Numbered from the stretch's first letter, positions 1 to 7,197 are shown. The stretch is 64,000 nucleotides of DNA from Olleya sediminilitoris (GCF_016785945.1 NZ_JAEMEF010000005.1:62001-126000), one strand, 5' to 3'. Translations and numbers: made by a program. The notes: a model not told the origin generated them from the letters alone.

Positions 1-291
1 ACAAATCAATCGACTTTGAAGCTTAGTGTAAGGATCAAAAATCACATCATAATTGGTTTTTTTTATACGTTTAATCAAACGTTTCATGACCATAAACTGT
101 TTTAATTCTTTTTCGTTTACAGCTATAATATTGTCAATTGCTGGATGGTTGTTAATCACACCAGTTGTATAGTCATATACCAAATAATCTATTTGACTAT
201 CTGGATAAATGGTTTTCATATTCTGAGCAATTACTGATGCTATCAATACATCACCAATACGTTTATTTTGTATGACAAGAATTTTTTTCAT
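1..291 (-). CDS. Glycosyltransferase family 9 (heptosyltransferase-like), N-terminal part
   Basis: Partial gene: the ATG is at 291 on the minus strand and the frame is open to the window edge (97 codons). The protein begins MKKILVIQNKRIGDVLIAS, the N-terminal beta strand and GD-loop typical of family 9 glycosyltransferases (ADP-heptose:LPS heptosyltransferases), with a second Rossmann strand (QIDYLVYD) and VIFDPYTKL near residue 90. Such enzymes add a sugar to the LPS inner core on the cytoplasmic face of the inner membrane. It diverges from a WaaP-like LPS kinase, which supports a core-oligosaccharide role. The C-terminal catalytic half is outside the window, so the sugar cannot be inferred. 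Confidence 0.8.
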   Translation of the reverse strand, partial: MKKILVIQNKRIGDVLIASVIAQNMKTIYPDSQIDYLVYDYTTGVINNHPAIDNIIAVNEKELKQFMVMKRLIKRIKKTNYDVIFDPYTKLQSRLIC

Positions 292-340
292 GTATGCTGA
301 CCTCTTTCAGTCTAAAGTTTTAACGCGTATTTTCTTTTTT

Positions 341-354
341 TTTCCGCTTTTGCG
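341..354 (-). repeat. Copy of the dispersed motif upstream of the glycosyltransferase
   Basis: TTTCCGCTTTTGCG on the plus strand; a weaker relative of the consensus (reverse complement CGCAAAAGCGGAAA), overlapping a palindrome. Confidence 0.35.
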
Positions 355-359
355 CAAAA
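348..359. promoter_or_regulatory. 12-bp perfect palindrome TTTTGCGCAAAA between divergent LPS genes
   Basis: A perfect 12-bp palindrome sits between the divergent glycosyltransferase and LPS-kinase genes, about 57 bp from one start and 40-50 bp upstream of the -7 box of the other. It could be an operator. Its left part also overlaps a copy of a dispersed TTTCCGC-type motif, so it may simply be one member of that family. Confidence 0.3.
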
Positions 360-397
360 TATAATTTTATAGGCTTTTATTAAAATTTACTTTAATA

Positions 398-405
398 TAT
401 CTTTG
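398..405 (+). promoter_or_regulatory. Promoter -7 box TATCTTTG for the LPS kinase gene
   Basis: Matches the Bacteroidota consensus TAnnTTTG. Transcription would start near 411, about 15 nt before the open frame of the kinase gene begins. That makes an internal start at 587 unlikely, because it would leave a leader of about 175 nt that is entirely open in the kinase frame. Confidence 0.5.
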
Positions 406-424
406 AATAATATTAAAATAACCA

Positions 425-1186
425 ATTATCATACACTGTCACCCAAAATATCAACATTTAAAGCCTCAGTTATTACAACTTATTTCAGCGTTTGAAACCT
501 CTGGAGAGGCAGTAACTATTGGTCAACGTAATGTTATTAAAGCATTTGAGATTGAAGGATTAAAACTAAATGTCAAATCTTTTAAAGTGCCTAATGCCTT
601 TAATAGTTTTGTGTATAAATATATACGTCCTAGTAAAGCAAAACGATCTTTTGAGTATGCAAATAAGCTAATTAACTGCTCGATATCTACACCTTTTCCT
701 ATAGCTTATATAGAAAACAGTACTGTATCAGGATTGAAAACTAGTTATTATATTAGTAAACATATTGATTATGACTTTGAGTTTAGAGAGTTAATACACA
801 ATCCAAGTTTTCCTGAACGTGAAATAATTTTACAACAGTTTGCTGATTTTACGTTTAAACTACATCAAAACAATATTAACTTTTTGGATCATTCACCTGG
901 AAATACATTAATTACAAAAGGCAATGGTGGTTATCAGTTTTATTTAATAGATTTAAATAGAATGCGTTTTGAAACCATGACTTTTGATAAGCGAATGCAT
1001 AATTTTAGACGTTTATGGTTATCCAAAACAATGATTAAAGTTTTAGCTGAAACTTATGCCAAGCTTTACAATAAATCTTATCAAGACACACATGATTTAA
1101 TGTTGAAGTATAGCCGAGCATTTCAACTAAAAATTAATAGTAAAAAACTGAGACGTAGCGGTAGAAAAATGCAGTTTAAAAAATAA
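425..1186 (+). CDS. WaaP/InaA-like lipopolysaccharide kinase, probable ATT start
   Basis: A small kinase-fold protein of the LPS kinase (Kdo/WaaP, InaA) type, thought to phosphorylate the LPS core in the cytoplasm. The kinase signature is visible as FLDHSPGN (catalytic loop) followed by YLIDLNR (metal-binding Asp). The first ATG/GTG/TTG in frame is GTG 587, but the frame is open from 422 and reads as good family sequence (GQRNVIKAFEIEGLKLNVKS), so the true N-terminus lies upstream. Between the stop at 419 and that sequence only ATT (425), ATC (428) and ATA (431) are available as starts; ATT is chosen here. A promoter box lies at 398-405. The alternative is a start codon lost by mutation, with a shortened, probably inactive product from 587. 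Confidence 0.7.
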   Translation: MIIHCHPKYQHLKPQLLQLISAFETSGEAVTIGQRNVIKAFEIEGLKLNVKSFKVPNAFNSFVYKYIRPSKAKRSFEYANKLINCSISTPFPIAYIENSTVSGLKTSYYISKHIDYDFEFRELIHNPSFPEREIILQQFADFTFKLHQNNINFLDHSPGNTLITKGNGGYQFYLIDLNRMRFETMTFDKRMHNFRRLWLSKTMIKVLAETYAKLYNKSYQDTHDLMLKYSRAFQLKINSKKLRRSGRKMQFKK

Positions 1187-1196
1187 TATATAAACT

Positions 1197-1233
1197 AAAA
1201 AAGCCTCTAAAATATTTTTTAGAGGCTTTTTTT
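1197..1233. terminator. Bidirectional intrinsic terminator
   Basis: Stem AAAAGCCTCTAAAA pairs with TTTTAGAGGCTTTT and is flanked by A and T tracts on both sides. It lies between the convergent LPS kinase and dapD and can serve both. Confidence 0.85.
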
Positions 1234-1253
1234 ATTTAATAATGCTGTGCTAT

Positions 1254-2069
1254 TTAAACAGCTACATCATATTCTCTTAAAGCATCATTTAAAGATGTTT
1301 TCTTATTTGTACTTTCTTTACGTTTACCAATTATTAATGCACAAGGTACTTGAAATTCTCCTGCAGCAAAGGTTTTAGTATAACTTCCAGGAATAACTAC
1401 AGATCTTGCAGGTACGCGACCTTTCATTTCTACAGGCTCATCACCAGTTACATCAATAATTTTTGTGCTCATTGTTAAAACAACATTTGCACCTAAAACA
1501 GCTTCTTTTTCTACGTGTACACCTTCAACAACTATACAACGTGATCCAATAAAAGCACCATCTTCAATAATAACAGGAGATGCTTGTAAAGGTTCTAATA
1601 CACCACCAATACCAACACCACCAGATAAGTGTACATTTTTACCAATCTGTGCGCAACTACCAACAGTAGCCCATGTGTCAACCATCGTTCCTTCATCTAC
1701 GTAAGCACCAATATTAACGTAACTTGGCATTAAAATAGTTCCTGCAGATATATAAGCACCATGACGTGCAACTGCGTTTGGTACCACTCTAATTCCTTTT
1801 TCTTTATAACCCGTTTTTAGTGGGATTTTGTCGTGATATTCAAAAATACCAGCTTCTAATGTTTCCATTTTTTGAATTGGGAAGTATAAAACAACTGCTT
1901 TTTTTACCCATTCGTTAACTTGCCATCCATCATTTGTAGGTTCTGCTACACGTAGTTTTCCTAAATCTAAAAGGTTAACAACTTCTCTTATAGCTTCAAT
2001 GGTTTTTGTTTCGGTTAAAAGCTCTCGGTTATCCCAAGCGCTTTCTATCGTTTTTTGTAATTCTGTCAT
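1254..2069 (-). CDS. dapD: 2,3,4,5-tetrahydropyridine-2,6-dicarboxylate N-succinyltransferase
   Basis: Transfers succinyl from succinyl-CoA to tetrahydrodipicolinate in the lysine/meso-diaminopimelate pathway (cytoplasm), so it feeds both protein and peptidoglycan synthesis. The 271-aa product has the left-handed beta-helix hexapeptide-repeat region (about residues 105-215, e.g. VNIGAYVDEGTMVDTWATVG and GVGIGGVLEP) expected for DapD, and the family's usual length. The start at 2069 (MTELQKTIESAWDNREL) matches the family; the 17 extra codons up to 2120 would run through a promoter box at 2088-2095. It diverges from ruvX. Confidence 0.95.
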   Translation of the reverse strand: MTELQKTIESAWDNRELLTETKTIEAIREVVNLLDLGKLRVAEPTNDGWQVNEWVKKAVVLYFPIQKMETLEAGIFEYHDKIPLKTGYKEKGIRVVPNAVARHGAYISAGTILMPSYVNIGAYVDEGTMVDTWATVGSCAQIGKNVHLSGGVGIGGVLEPLQASPVIIEDGAFIGSRCIVVEGVHVEKEAVLGANVVLTMSTKIIDVTGDEPVEMKGRVPARSVVIPGSYTKTFAAGEFQVPCALIIGKRKESTNKKTSLNDALREYDVAV

Positions 2070-2087
2070 GTCAATTTTTGTTTGACA

Positions 2088-2095
2088 CAAATATA
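2088..2095 (-). promoter_or_regulatory. Promoter -7 box TATATTTG for dapD
   Basis: Minus-strand match to TAnnTTTG, 18 bp upstream of the dapD ATG at 2069. It rules against the longer dapD start at 2120. Confidence 0.6.
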
Positions 2096-2150
2096 ATTCG
2101 TAAAAATTAAAATATGGCACAATATTTAAGGTGTTAAGAGTAGAAAACTA

Positions 2151-2158
2151 TAAATTTG
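2151..2158 (+). promoter_or_regulatory. Promoter -7 box TAAATTTG for ruvX-def
   Basis: Plus-strand match to TAnnTTTG, 13 bp upstream of the ruvX ATG, back to back with the dapD promoter. Confidence 0.6.
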
Positions 2159-2171
2159 TACAAAATTTAAC

Positions 2172-2582
2172 ATGGCTCGCATTTTAGCAATAGATTACGG
2201 AAAAGTAAGAACAGGTTTAGCAGTTACCGATGAGCTGCAAATTATTGCATCTGGTTTAACAACAGTTAATACCAAAGAGTTGCTGTCTTATTTAAAAGAA
2301 TATTTAGGTAAAGAACAAGTAGAGCTTTTTTTAGTAGGAGAACCAAAACAAATGAATAATACACCTTCAGAAAGTGAAGCGTTAATTATTCCGTTTTTAG
2401 TTAAACTAGAAAAAGCCTTTCCAAACGTACCAATAAAACGTGTGGATGAACGATTTACCTCTAAAATGGCAACACAAACACTAATAGATAGTGGGTTAAA
2501 GAAAAAACAAAGACAAAATAAAGCGCTTTTAGATGAGGTTAGTGCAACCATAATTTTACAAAGCTACCTTTACAATCAATAA
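2172..2582 (+). CDS. ruvX: Putative pre-16S rRNA nuclease / Holliday junction resolvase-like YqgF
   Basis: YqgF/RuvX family, RNase H fold, 136 aa (usual length). The N-terminal motif ILAIDYGKVRTGLAVTDE carries the first catalytic Asp (residue 7); a second acidic site is in the ERFTS segment (near residue 93) and a third near DEVSATIIL at the C-terminus. Family members are implicated in 5' processing of pre-16S rRNA in the cytoplasm; the Holliday junction role is older and less certain. It is followed 7 bp later by def, forming a translation/ribosome-themed pair. Confidence 0.92.
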   Translation: MARILAIDYGKVRTGLAVTDELQIIASGLTTVNTKELLSYLKEYLGKEQVELFLVGEPKQMNNTPSESEALIIPFLVKLEKAFPNVPIKRVDERFTSKMATQTLIDSGLKKKQRQNKALLDEVSATIILQSYLYNQ

Positions 2583-2589
2583 TAATAGT

Positions 2590-3183
2590 ATGATATTACC
2601 AATAGTCGCTTATGGCGATCCCGTTTTAAAAAGAAAAGCAAAAGATATTCTTGAGGACTATCCTAAATTAAAAGAACTAATAGCCAACATGTACGAGACT
2701 ATGTATGGCTCATTTGGAGTAGGATTAGCAGCGCCTCAAATAGGATTATCAATACGTTTGTTTATTGTTGATGCAACCCCTTTTGCAGACGATGAAGATA
2801 ATCTTGATGCAGATCAAATAAAGTTTTTAAAAAACTTTAAACATACATTTATTAATCCAGTGATTTTAGAAGAAACTGGTGATGAGTGGGTTTTTAACGA
2901 AGGTTGTTTAAGTATTCCTGATGTAAGAGAAGATGTGTTTAGAAAACCTAATATTAAAATCGAATATTATGATGAAGATTTTAATAAACAAACGATGGAA
3001 TTAGATGGTTTAGCTGCAAGAGTTTTTCAGCATGAGTATGATCACATCGAAGGGATTTTGTTTACAGACCATTTATCTGCCTTAAAAAAGCGATTAATTA
3101 AGGGTAAATTAACCAACATTTCAAAAGGAAAAATTAATGTAGATTATCGTATGAAGTTTCCTTTAATGAAAAAGAAACGTTAA
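2590..3183 (+). CDS. def: Peptide deformylase
   Basis: Removes the N-formyl group from nascent proteins on the ribosome. All three catalytic motifs are intact: GLAAPQ at residues 45-50, EGCLSIP with the metal ligand Cys106, and HEYDH at 148-152 (two His ligands and the catalytic Glu). At 197 aa it has an insertion between motif 1 and motif 2 (residues about 65-85, acidic) of the kind seen in Bacteroidota deformylases. It starts 7 bp after ruvX and is probably cotranscribed with it. Confidence 0.97.
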   Translation: MILPIVAYGDPVLKRKAKDILEDYPKLKELIANMYETMYGSFGVGLAAPQIGLSIRLFIVDATPFADDEDNLDADQIKFLKNFKHTFINPVILEETGDEWVFNEGCLSIPDVREDVFRKPNIKIEYYDEDFNKQTMELDGLAARVFQHEYDHIEGILFTDHLSALKKRLIKGKLTNISKGKINVDYRMKFPLMKKKR

Positions 3184-3186
3184 ACG

Positions 3187-3218
3187 TTTGGAAAACCCAA
3201 ACTAACATAAGATATTTG
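3187..3218 (+). promoter_or_regulatory. Probable promoter for the DUF5606 gene
   Basis: TTTG (3187-3190) and GATATTTG (3211-3218) are separated by 20 bp; the -7 box differs from TAnnTTTG at its first base. The leader then carries a short hairpin, CTCTG (3235-3239) with CAGAG (3247-3251). The inverted repeat GTTTGG/CCAAAC just after def overlaps this promoter. Confidence 0.4.
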
Positions 3219-3288
3219 CCATCCTATTTTTTAACTCTGTTTTAACCAGAGCAAACTTAAAAACGGATAATAACAATAAAAACAATAT

Positions 3289-3714
3289 ATGGCTTTAGAT
3301 AAAGTATTAGCAATAGCAGGTAAACCAGGATTATATAAATTAGTAACTCAAACTAGAGGTGGTTTTATTGCCGAATCTTTAATTGACAACAGACGTATGT
3401 CTGTAGGAATACAACAAAACGTTAGTATTTTAAGCGAAATAGCAATTTATACTCTATCAGAAGAAGTACCATTAAAAGACGTTTTTAATAAAATTAAAGA
3501 CAAAGAAAATGGAGCTGAAACTAGTATTAGCCACAAAGAGTCTAAGGACAAGTTAGAAGAATATTTCTTTGATGTATTACCTGATTATGATGAAGATCGT
3601 GTTTATGCAAGTGACATCAAAAAAGTAATACAATGGTATAATATGTTACACAAAAATGACATGTTAAACTTTGAAGAAGCTGATAAAGCAGCAGCAACAG
3701 ACGAAGAAGAATAG
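3289..3714 (+). CDS. DUF5606 family protein
   Basis: A 141-aa cytoplasmic protein without a signal peptide or membrane segment that I recognise as the Bacteroidota DUF5606 family. The N-terminus (residues 1-25, LDKVLAIAGKPGLYKLVTQT) is the conserved part, followed by a beta-rich SH3-like segment (RGGFIAESL to SILSEIAIYTL) and a helical region containing the conserved VLPDYDEDRVYASDIKK. The tail is acidic. Function is unknown. It has its own promoter and a strong terminator and sits between def and mazG, an arrangement I believe recurs in this family of bacteria. Confidence 0.85.
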   Translation: MALDKVLAIAGKPGLYKLVTQTRGGFIAESLIDNRRMSVGIQQNVSILSEIAIYTLSEEVPLKDVFNKIKDKENGAETSISHKESKDKLEEYFFDVLPDYDEDRVYASDIKKVIQWYNMLHKNDMLNFEEADKAAATDEEE

Positions 3715-3736
3715 TATTTAGATACTTATTAATATT

Positions 3737-3764
3737 AAAAATCCAGCATACGCTGGATTTTTTT
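3737..3764 (+). terminator. Intrinsic terminator after the DUF5606 gene
   Basis: AAAAATCCAGC, loop ATAC, GCTGGATTTTT followed by further T residues. Confidence 0.9.
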
Positions 3765-3819
3765 GTTTAGTTTTTTAAGCTCAAACAATCAACGTATTTT
3801 TACAAAAACCTATTTTAAA

Positions 3820-4593
3820 ATGAATTCTAGAGCAGATCAACTTAAAGCATTTGACCGTTTACTAACTATTATGGACGAGTTAAGAGCACAATGTCCATGG
3901 GATAAAAAACAAACCATGGAAACCTTACGTCATTTAACTATTGAAGAAACTTATGAGCTAGGTGATGCTATTTTAGATAACGATTTGGAAGAGGTTAAAA
4001 AAGAAATAGGAGACTTAATGCTTCATATGGTGTTTTATGCCAAAATAGGTAGCGAGAAAAACGCTTTTGATATTGCAGACGTATGTAATAGTATTTGCGA
4101 AAAACTTATCCATAGGCATCCACACATTTATGGAGATGTAAAAGTAGAAAATGAAGAAGATGTAAAGCGTAATTGGGAAAATTTAAAATTAAAAGAAGGT
4201 AAAACAAGTGTGCTTGAAGGTGTACCTAATAGTTTACCAGCTTTAGTTAAAGCAAGTCGTATTCAGGAAAAAGTAGCAGGAGTTGGTTTTGATTGGGAAA
4301 AACCAGAACAAGTTTGGGAAAAAGTAGAGGAGGAGCTTAATGAATTTAAAGTAGAGGTAGATAAAGGTGATGCTGATGCTATGGAAGACGAGTTTGGAGA
4401 CGTTTTATTTTCTATGGTAAATTATGCTAGGTTCCTAAATATTAATCCAGAAAATGCTTTAGAACGTACCAATAAAAAATTTAAAAAACGTTTTCAATAT
4501 TTAGAGGCTCAAGCTAAAGCAATAAACAAAGAACTAAAAGACATGACTTTGGGTGAAATGGATGTTTTTTGGGAAGAAGCCAAAAAACAGTAA
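3820..4593 (+). CDS. mazG: Nucleoside triphosphate pyrophosphohydrolase MazG
   Basis: Hydrolyses (d)NTPs to monophosphates and pyrophosphate, a house-cleaning and stringent-response-linked activity in the cytoplasm. The 257-aa product has two tandem MazG domains: the first with CPWDKKQTMETLRHLTIEETYEL and EEVKKEIGDLMLHMVFYA (metal-binding EExxE/ExxD helices), the second with VEEELNEFKVEV and DEFGDVLFSMVNYARF. The start at 3820 (MNSRADQLKAF) fits the family; the 19 codons upstream overlap the preceding terminator. Its last seven codons and stop are repeated four more times downstream in a tandem array, so the extreme 3' end is part of a repeat. Confidence 0.95.
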   Translation: MNSRADQLKAFDRLLTIMDELRAQCPWDKKQTMETLRHLTIEETYELGDAILDNDLEEVKKEIGDLMLHMVFYAKIGSEKNAFDIADVCNSICEKLIHRHPHIYGDVKVENEEDVKRNWENLKLKEGKTSVLEGVPNSLPALVKASRIQEKVAGVGFDWEKPEQVWEKVEEELNEFKVEVDKGDADAMEDEFGDVLFSMVNYARFLNINPENALERTNKKFKKRFQYLEAQAKAINKELKDMTLGEMDVFWEEAKKQ

Positions 4594-4860
4594 TTAGAAA
4601 ATCTGTTAGAGGATTTTCAAATACGTCTGCTTTTTTTGGGAGAAGCCAAGAAACAGTAATTGGAAAATCTATTAGAGGATTTTCAAATACCTCTATTTTT
4701 TGGGAGGAAGCCAAAAAACAGTAATTAGAAAATCTATTAGAGGATTTTCAAATACCTCTATTTTTTGGGAGGAAGCCAAAAAACAGTAATTAGAAAATCT
4801 GTTAGAGGATTTTCAAATACGCCTACTTTTTTGGGAGGAAGCCAAAAAGCAGTAATTAGA
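4565..4860 (+). repeat. Tandem array of a 65-66 bp unit copied from the mazG 3' end
   Basis: Five copies of a core (roughly TTTTTTGGGAGGAAGCCAAA through CAGTAATT) end at 4590, 4656, 4721, 4786 and 4852, i.e. periods 66, 65, 65 and 66; four copies of the intervening segment are present. The first core is the coding end of mazG including its stop codon. Each unit can form two hairpins: TTTTTTGG/CCAAAAAA around GAAGAAG (4565-4587) and GAAAATC/GATTTTC around an 8-nt loop (4597-4618). Copies differ by a few substitutions. A degenerate trace (ATTTTTTGGAATGAAG) follows at about 4862. The minus-strand frame through the array is not a gene. Confidence 0.95.
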
Positions 4861-4923
4861 AATTTTTTGGAATGAAGATAATTTCTTTTAAATTATTATC
4901 CCTTTCCAAAGCTTTGTAAACAC

Positions 4924-4963
4924 AGCGTTTTTTGAATAAAAATAAAAAAAAACGCTTTTTTTT
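4924..4963 (+). terminator. Intrinsic terminator after the mazG repeat array
   Basis: AGCGTTTTTT pairs with AAAAAACGCT around an A-rich loop and is followed by a run of eight T. It probably ends transcripts coming through mazG and the array. Confidence 0.75.
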
Positions 4964-4982
4964 ATTTTTCGTAATCCAAAAC

Positions 4983-4990
4983 TATAATTG
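4983..4990 (+). promoter_or_regulatory. Candidate promoter -7 box TATAATTG for a small RNA
   Basis: One mismatch to TAnnTTTG. It follows directly after a terminator and precedes a non-coding stretch that ends in a strong terminator at 5128-5160, as expected for an independent small RNA gene. Confidence 0.4.
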
Positions 4991-4995
4991 CGACG

Positions 4996-5160
4996 TATAT
5001 ATAACAAATGACACAAGCTTTTTTAAAGTAATAGTTGATTAATAGCATACATCACTTATGATGTCATTACATATATTATTTCTTGTAAGCGAAGAGAAAT
5101 AATTGGTTAGTTTAGTTAGGATCCAATAACCTACTTCTTTTAGAAGTAGGTTTTGGTTTT
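4996..5160 (+). ncRNA. Candidate structured small RNA, about 160 nt
   Basis: There is no credible ORF in this stretch. It holds several local hairpins in a row: ACATCA/TGATGT around CTTA (5049-5064), ATTATTTCT paired with AGAAATAAT around a loop with GTAAGCG (about 5086-5105), possible TTGG/CCAA pairing around 5103-5126, and a perfect 11-bp terminator stem (5128-5152). A promoter-like box lies at 4983-4990. Candidate families to test are the Bacteroidota 6S-like RNA and Flavo-1; I cannot assign it by eye. It could also be a decayed intergenic region. Confidence 0.4.
5128..5160 (+). terminator. Strong intrinsic terminator of the candidate small RNA
   Basis: AACCTACTTCT pairs perfectly with AGAAGTAGGTT around TTT, followed by TTGGTTTTTT. 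No protein gene ends upstream on this strand within 500 bp except mazG, which already has its own terminator. Confidence 0.85.
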
Positions 5161-5192
5161 TTAGGACTTTTTGTAACATAGATTTAAACCAT

Positions 5193-5229
5193 AAAAAAAG
5201 CCTGCAAGATTTATCTAGCAGGCTTTTTT
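5193..5229 (-). terminator. Intrinsic terminator of the DUF349 gene
   Basis: AAAAAAGCCTGC pairs with GCAGGCTTTTTT around a 12-nt loop, 19 bp beyond the stop at 5248. The flanking A tract gives a U tract on the minus strand. Confidence 0.85.
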
Positions 5230-5247
5230 ATTATTAGTGATTACTAT

Positions 5248-7149
5248 TTAATATAGACTTTTTATCTTTTTAAGTTTAGTAGTCCATAAAACTAAGCTGT
5301 CTTTATGCTTTTTAATGTTTTTATGTACATCTTTAACTAAAGGATTGTCAGATTTTACGTTAGAGAAAAACTGAAGGTTATTTTCTAATTGATTAATTTC
5401 ACCTTTAATTTCATCTACTTTTTTCTGAATGTAAAAACGCTCGTTATCAAGAGCTTTAGTGTCGTCTCCAGAAGTCAATTGGTCTAACTTATTTTCAAAC
5501 TTTATTAATTCAGCTTCAGTTTTATTTAAATCTAAAGATTTAAATAATCCATCTAAAGCATCATTAAAATCACTTTCAATTTGACGTTTATTACGTGGTA
5601 CTCGACCAATTGTTTTCCAACTATTGATTTGTTCTTTAATAGTTGCTAAATCTGTTTTCTGTTCTCCAGTTAAAGCTAAATTTTTAACTTCAGCTAATAG
5701 TGTTTGTTTTTCAGTATAAGCAACTTCTTCTTCAGCACTAGCAGCATTGCGTTGTTCTTTTATACGATCAAAGTAATGGTTACAAGCACTTTTAAATTGC
5801 TTCCAGATTTTATCACTATCCTTTCTTGGGACATGTCCAATACGCTTCCAATCCCCTTGGATTTTTTTCATTAATTGTGTTGTCGCTTGAAAATCTTCAC
5901 TATCTTTATTTTCTTCTGCTATTTTAATTAATGCTAGCTTTTTTTCAAGGTTATCATATTGATCCTTTTTTAAGCTTTTATAAAAATCGTTTTTCTTTCT
6001 ATTAAAACCTCTAACTGCTTCTTTAAAGCTAGTCCAAGTAGCTTCGTTAACTTTAATTGGAACTTTTCCTGCTTTAAAAAATTCTTCTCTTAAAGCTTCA
6101 ATTTCTTTAATTTTATTTTGCCATCCACTATGATTAGTGATGTTTTCGTTAGCTTTTTCTTCAATTAAAGTAATTATAGCCTGTTTGTTAATTAAATTTT
6201 GCTCATAAACCTTATCAAGATTTTTAAAATAGTCTTGACGTTTAGCATTTATTTTTTTGGTCGCTTCTTTAAAGCGATCCCAAATTGGTTCTCTATGTTC
6301 TCTGGCAACAGGACCTAATTCTTCCTTCCAAATTTTGTGTAAATTTTGAAGTTCTCTAAAGGCTCTGTTAGTATTTTCGTCATTAGCTAGCGCTTCAGCT
6401 TGCTCAATAATTTTAGTTTTTAATTCTAAATTATGTGCAAAATCTTTATCACGTAAATCTCTGTCTAAATGAAGTAAATCATAAAAACGTTCAACATTAA
6501 AATGGTAGCTATTCCAAGCATTGTTGTACTTGTCACGAGGTATTGGACCAGCAATCTTCCACTGTTCTTGTAGCTCTTTAAATTTTTTGTATTTAGTATT
6601 CATTGAGTCTTCTGCATCTTCTGTTAATGCTTTGATAGCCTCAATAATCTCTAATCTATTAGTCAGATTTTGTTTGTGATTTTGCTCGATATTTTTGTAA
6701 TGCGCATTTAAACGTTGTCTAAAGTCTTTGTAGCTATCTTTAAAGCTACGTTGTAATGGAGAGTTGTATCTAAAATCAATCTCGTTACCACCATTACTTA
6801 AAAACTCTTCCTTTTTTTCGTCTAACTGTTGACTGAATTGCTTGTCAAATTCTGTTTTGATAGCATCCACATGTTTTTTTATAGCTTGAACTTTTTCGTT
6901 TTTAACTAAACGTTCAATTTCTATAACCAATTGTTCAAGGTTAAGTGACTCGTAATCCTTGTCTTCAATGTTATGACGCTCGCTGTTTCCTTCATCTTCT
7001 GCATCCTCAGCATTAGAATCGTCAATTTCATTTAACACTTCATCGTTTTCTTCTGTTACAGAAGTCGTTTCTTGAGGTGTCTCAGGTTGTACGTTTTTAA
7101 TATTTTCTTCCGTTCCATCTGCGTTTTGCAGGTTATCTAGCTCTGACAT
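5248..7149 (-). CDS. DUF349 multi-repeat coiled-coil protein
   Basis: A 633-aa soluble, mostly helical protein. After an acidic, low-complexity N-terminus (residues about 10-65) it contains five or so DUF349 repeats, recognisable by the recurring pattern LQEQWKxxGPIPRDKxxxxWxxF (about residues 190-215), LHKIWKEELGPVAREHREPI, GDWKRIGHVPRKDSDKIW and INSWKTIGRVPRNKRQIES. The C-terminus is a predicted coiled coil. DUF349 proteins are widespread in Bacteroidota and actinobacteria without an agreed function. It is monocistronic, with a weak promoter box at 7190-7197 and a strong terminator. Confidence 0.88.
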   Translation of the reverse strand: MSELDNLQNADGTEENIKNVQPETPQETTSVTEENDEVLNEIDDSNAEDAEDEGNSERHNIEDKDYESLNLEQLVIEIERLVKNEKVQAIKKHVDAIKTEFDKQFSQQLDEKKEEFLSNGGNEIDFRYNSPLQRSFKDSYKDFRQRLNAHYKNIEQNHKQNLTNRLEIIEAIKALTEDAEDSMNTKYKKFKELQEQWKIAGPIPRDKYNNAWNSYHFNVERFYDLLHLDRDLRDKDFAHNLELKTKIIEQAEALANDENTNRAFRELQNLHKIWKEELGPVAREHREPIWDRFKEATKKINAKRQDYFKNLDKVYEQNLINKQAIITLIEEKANENITNHSGWQNKIKEIEALREEFFKAGKVPIKVNEATWTSFKEAVRGFNRKKNDFYKSLKKDQYDNLEKKLALIKIAEENKDSEDFQATTQLMKKIQGDWKRIGHVPRKDSDKIWKQFKSACNHYFDRIKEQRNAASAEEEVAYTEKQTLLAEVKNLALTGEQKTDLATIKEQINSWKTIGRVPRNKRQIESDFNDALDGLFKSLDLNKTEAELIKFENKLDQLTSGDDTKALDNERFYIQKKVDEIKGEINQLENNLQFFSNVKSDNPLVKDVHKNIKKHKDSLVLWTTKLKKIKSLY

Positions 7150-7189
7150 TTTATAAATGTTTTAATTTGTTTTTATGTATTTCAGCTTT

Positions 7190-7197
7190 TAAAGATA
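7190..7197 (-). promoter_or_regulatory. Possible promoter -7 box TATCTTTA for the DUF349 gene
   Basis: One mismatch to TAnnTTTG, with TTG about 20 bp further upstream on the minus strand, about 40 nt before the ATG. Confidence 0.35.

Noticed and set aside
2070-2120. Longer dapD start adding 17 codons
   Set aside because: A TATATTTG promoter box lies inside the extension and the family N-terminus begins at 2069.
4514-4714. Minus-strand frame of 66 codons through the mazG repeat array
   Set aside because: It is an antisense product of the repeated mazG tail; the apparent repeats in the peptide come from the DNA repeat, with no promoter or family match.
4565-4860. CRISPR-like array
   Set aside because: Units are contiguous 65-66 bp copies without variable spacers, and no cas genes are present.
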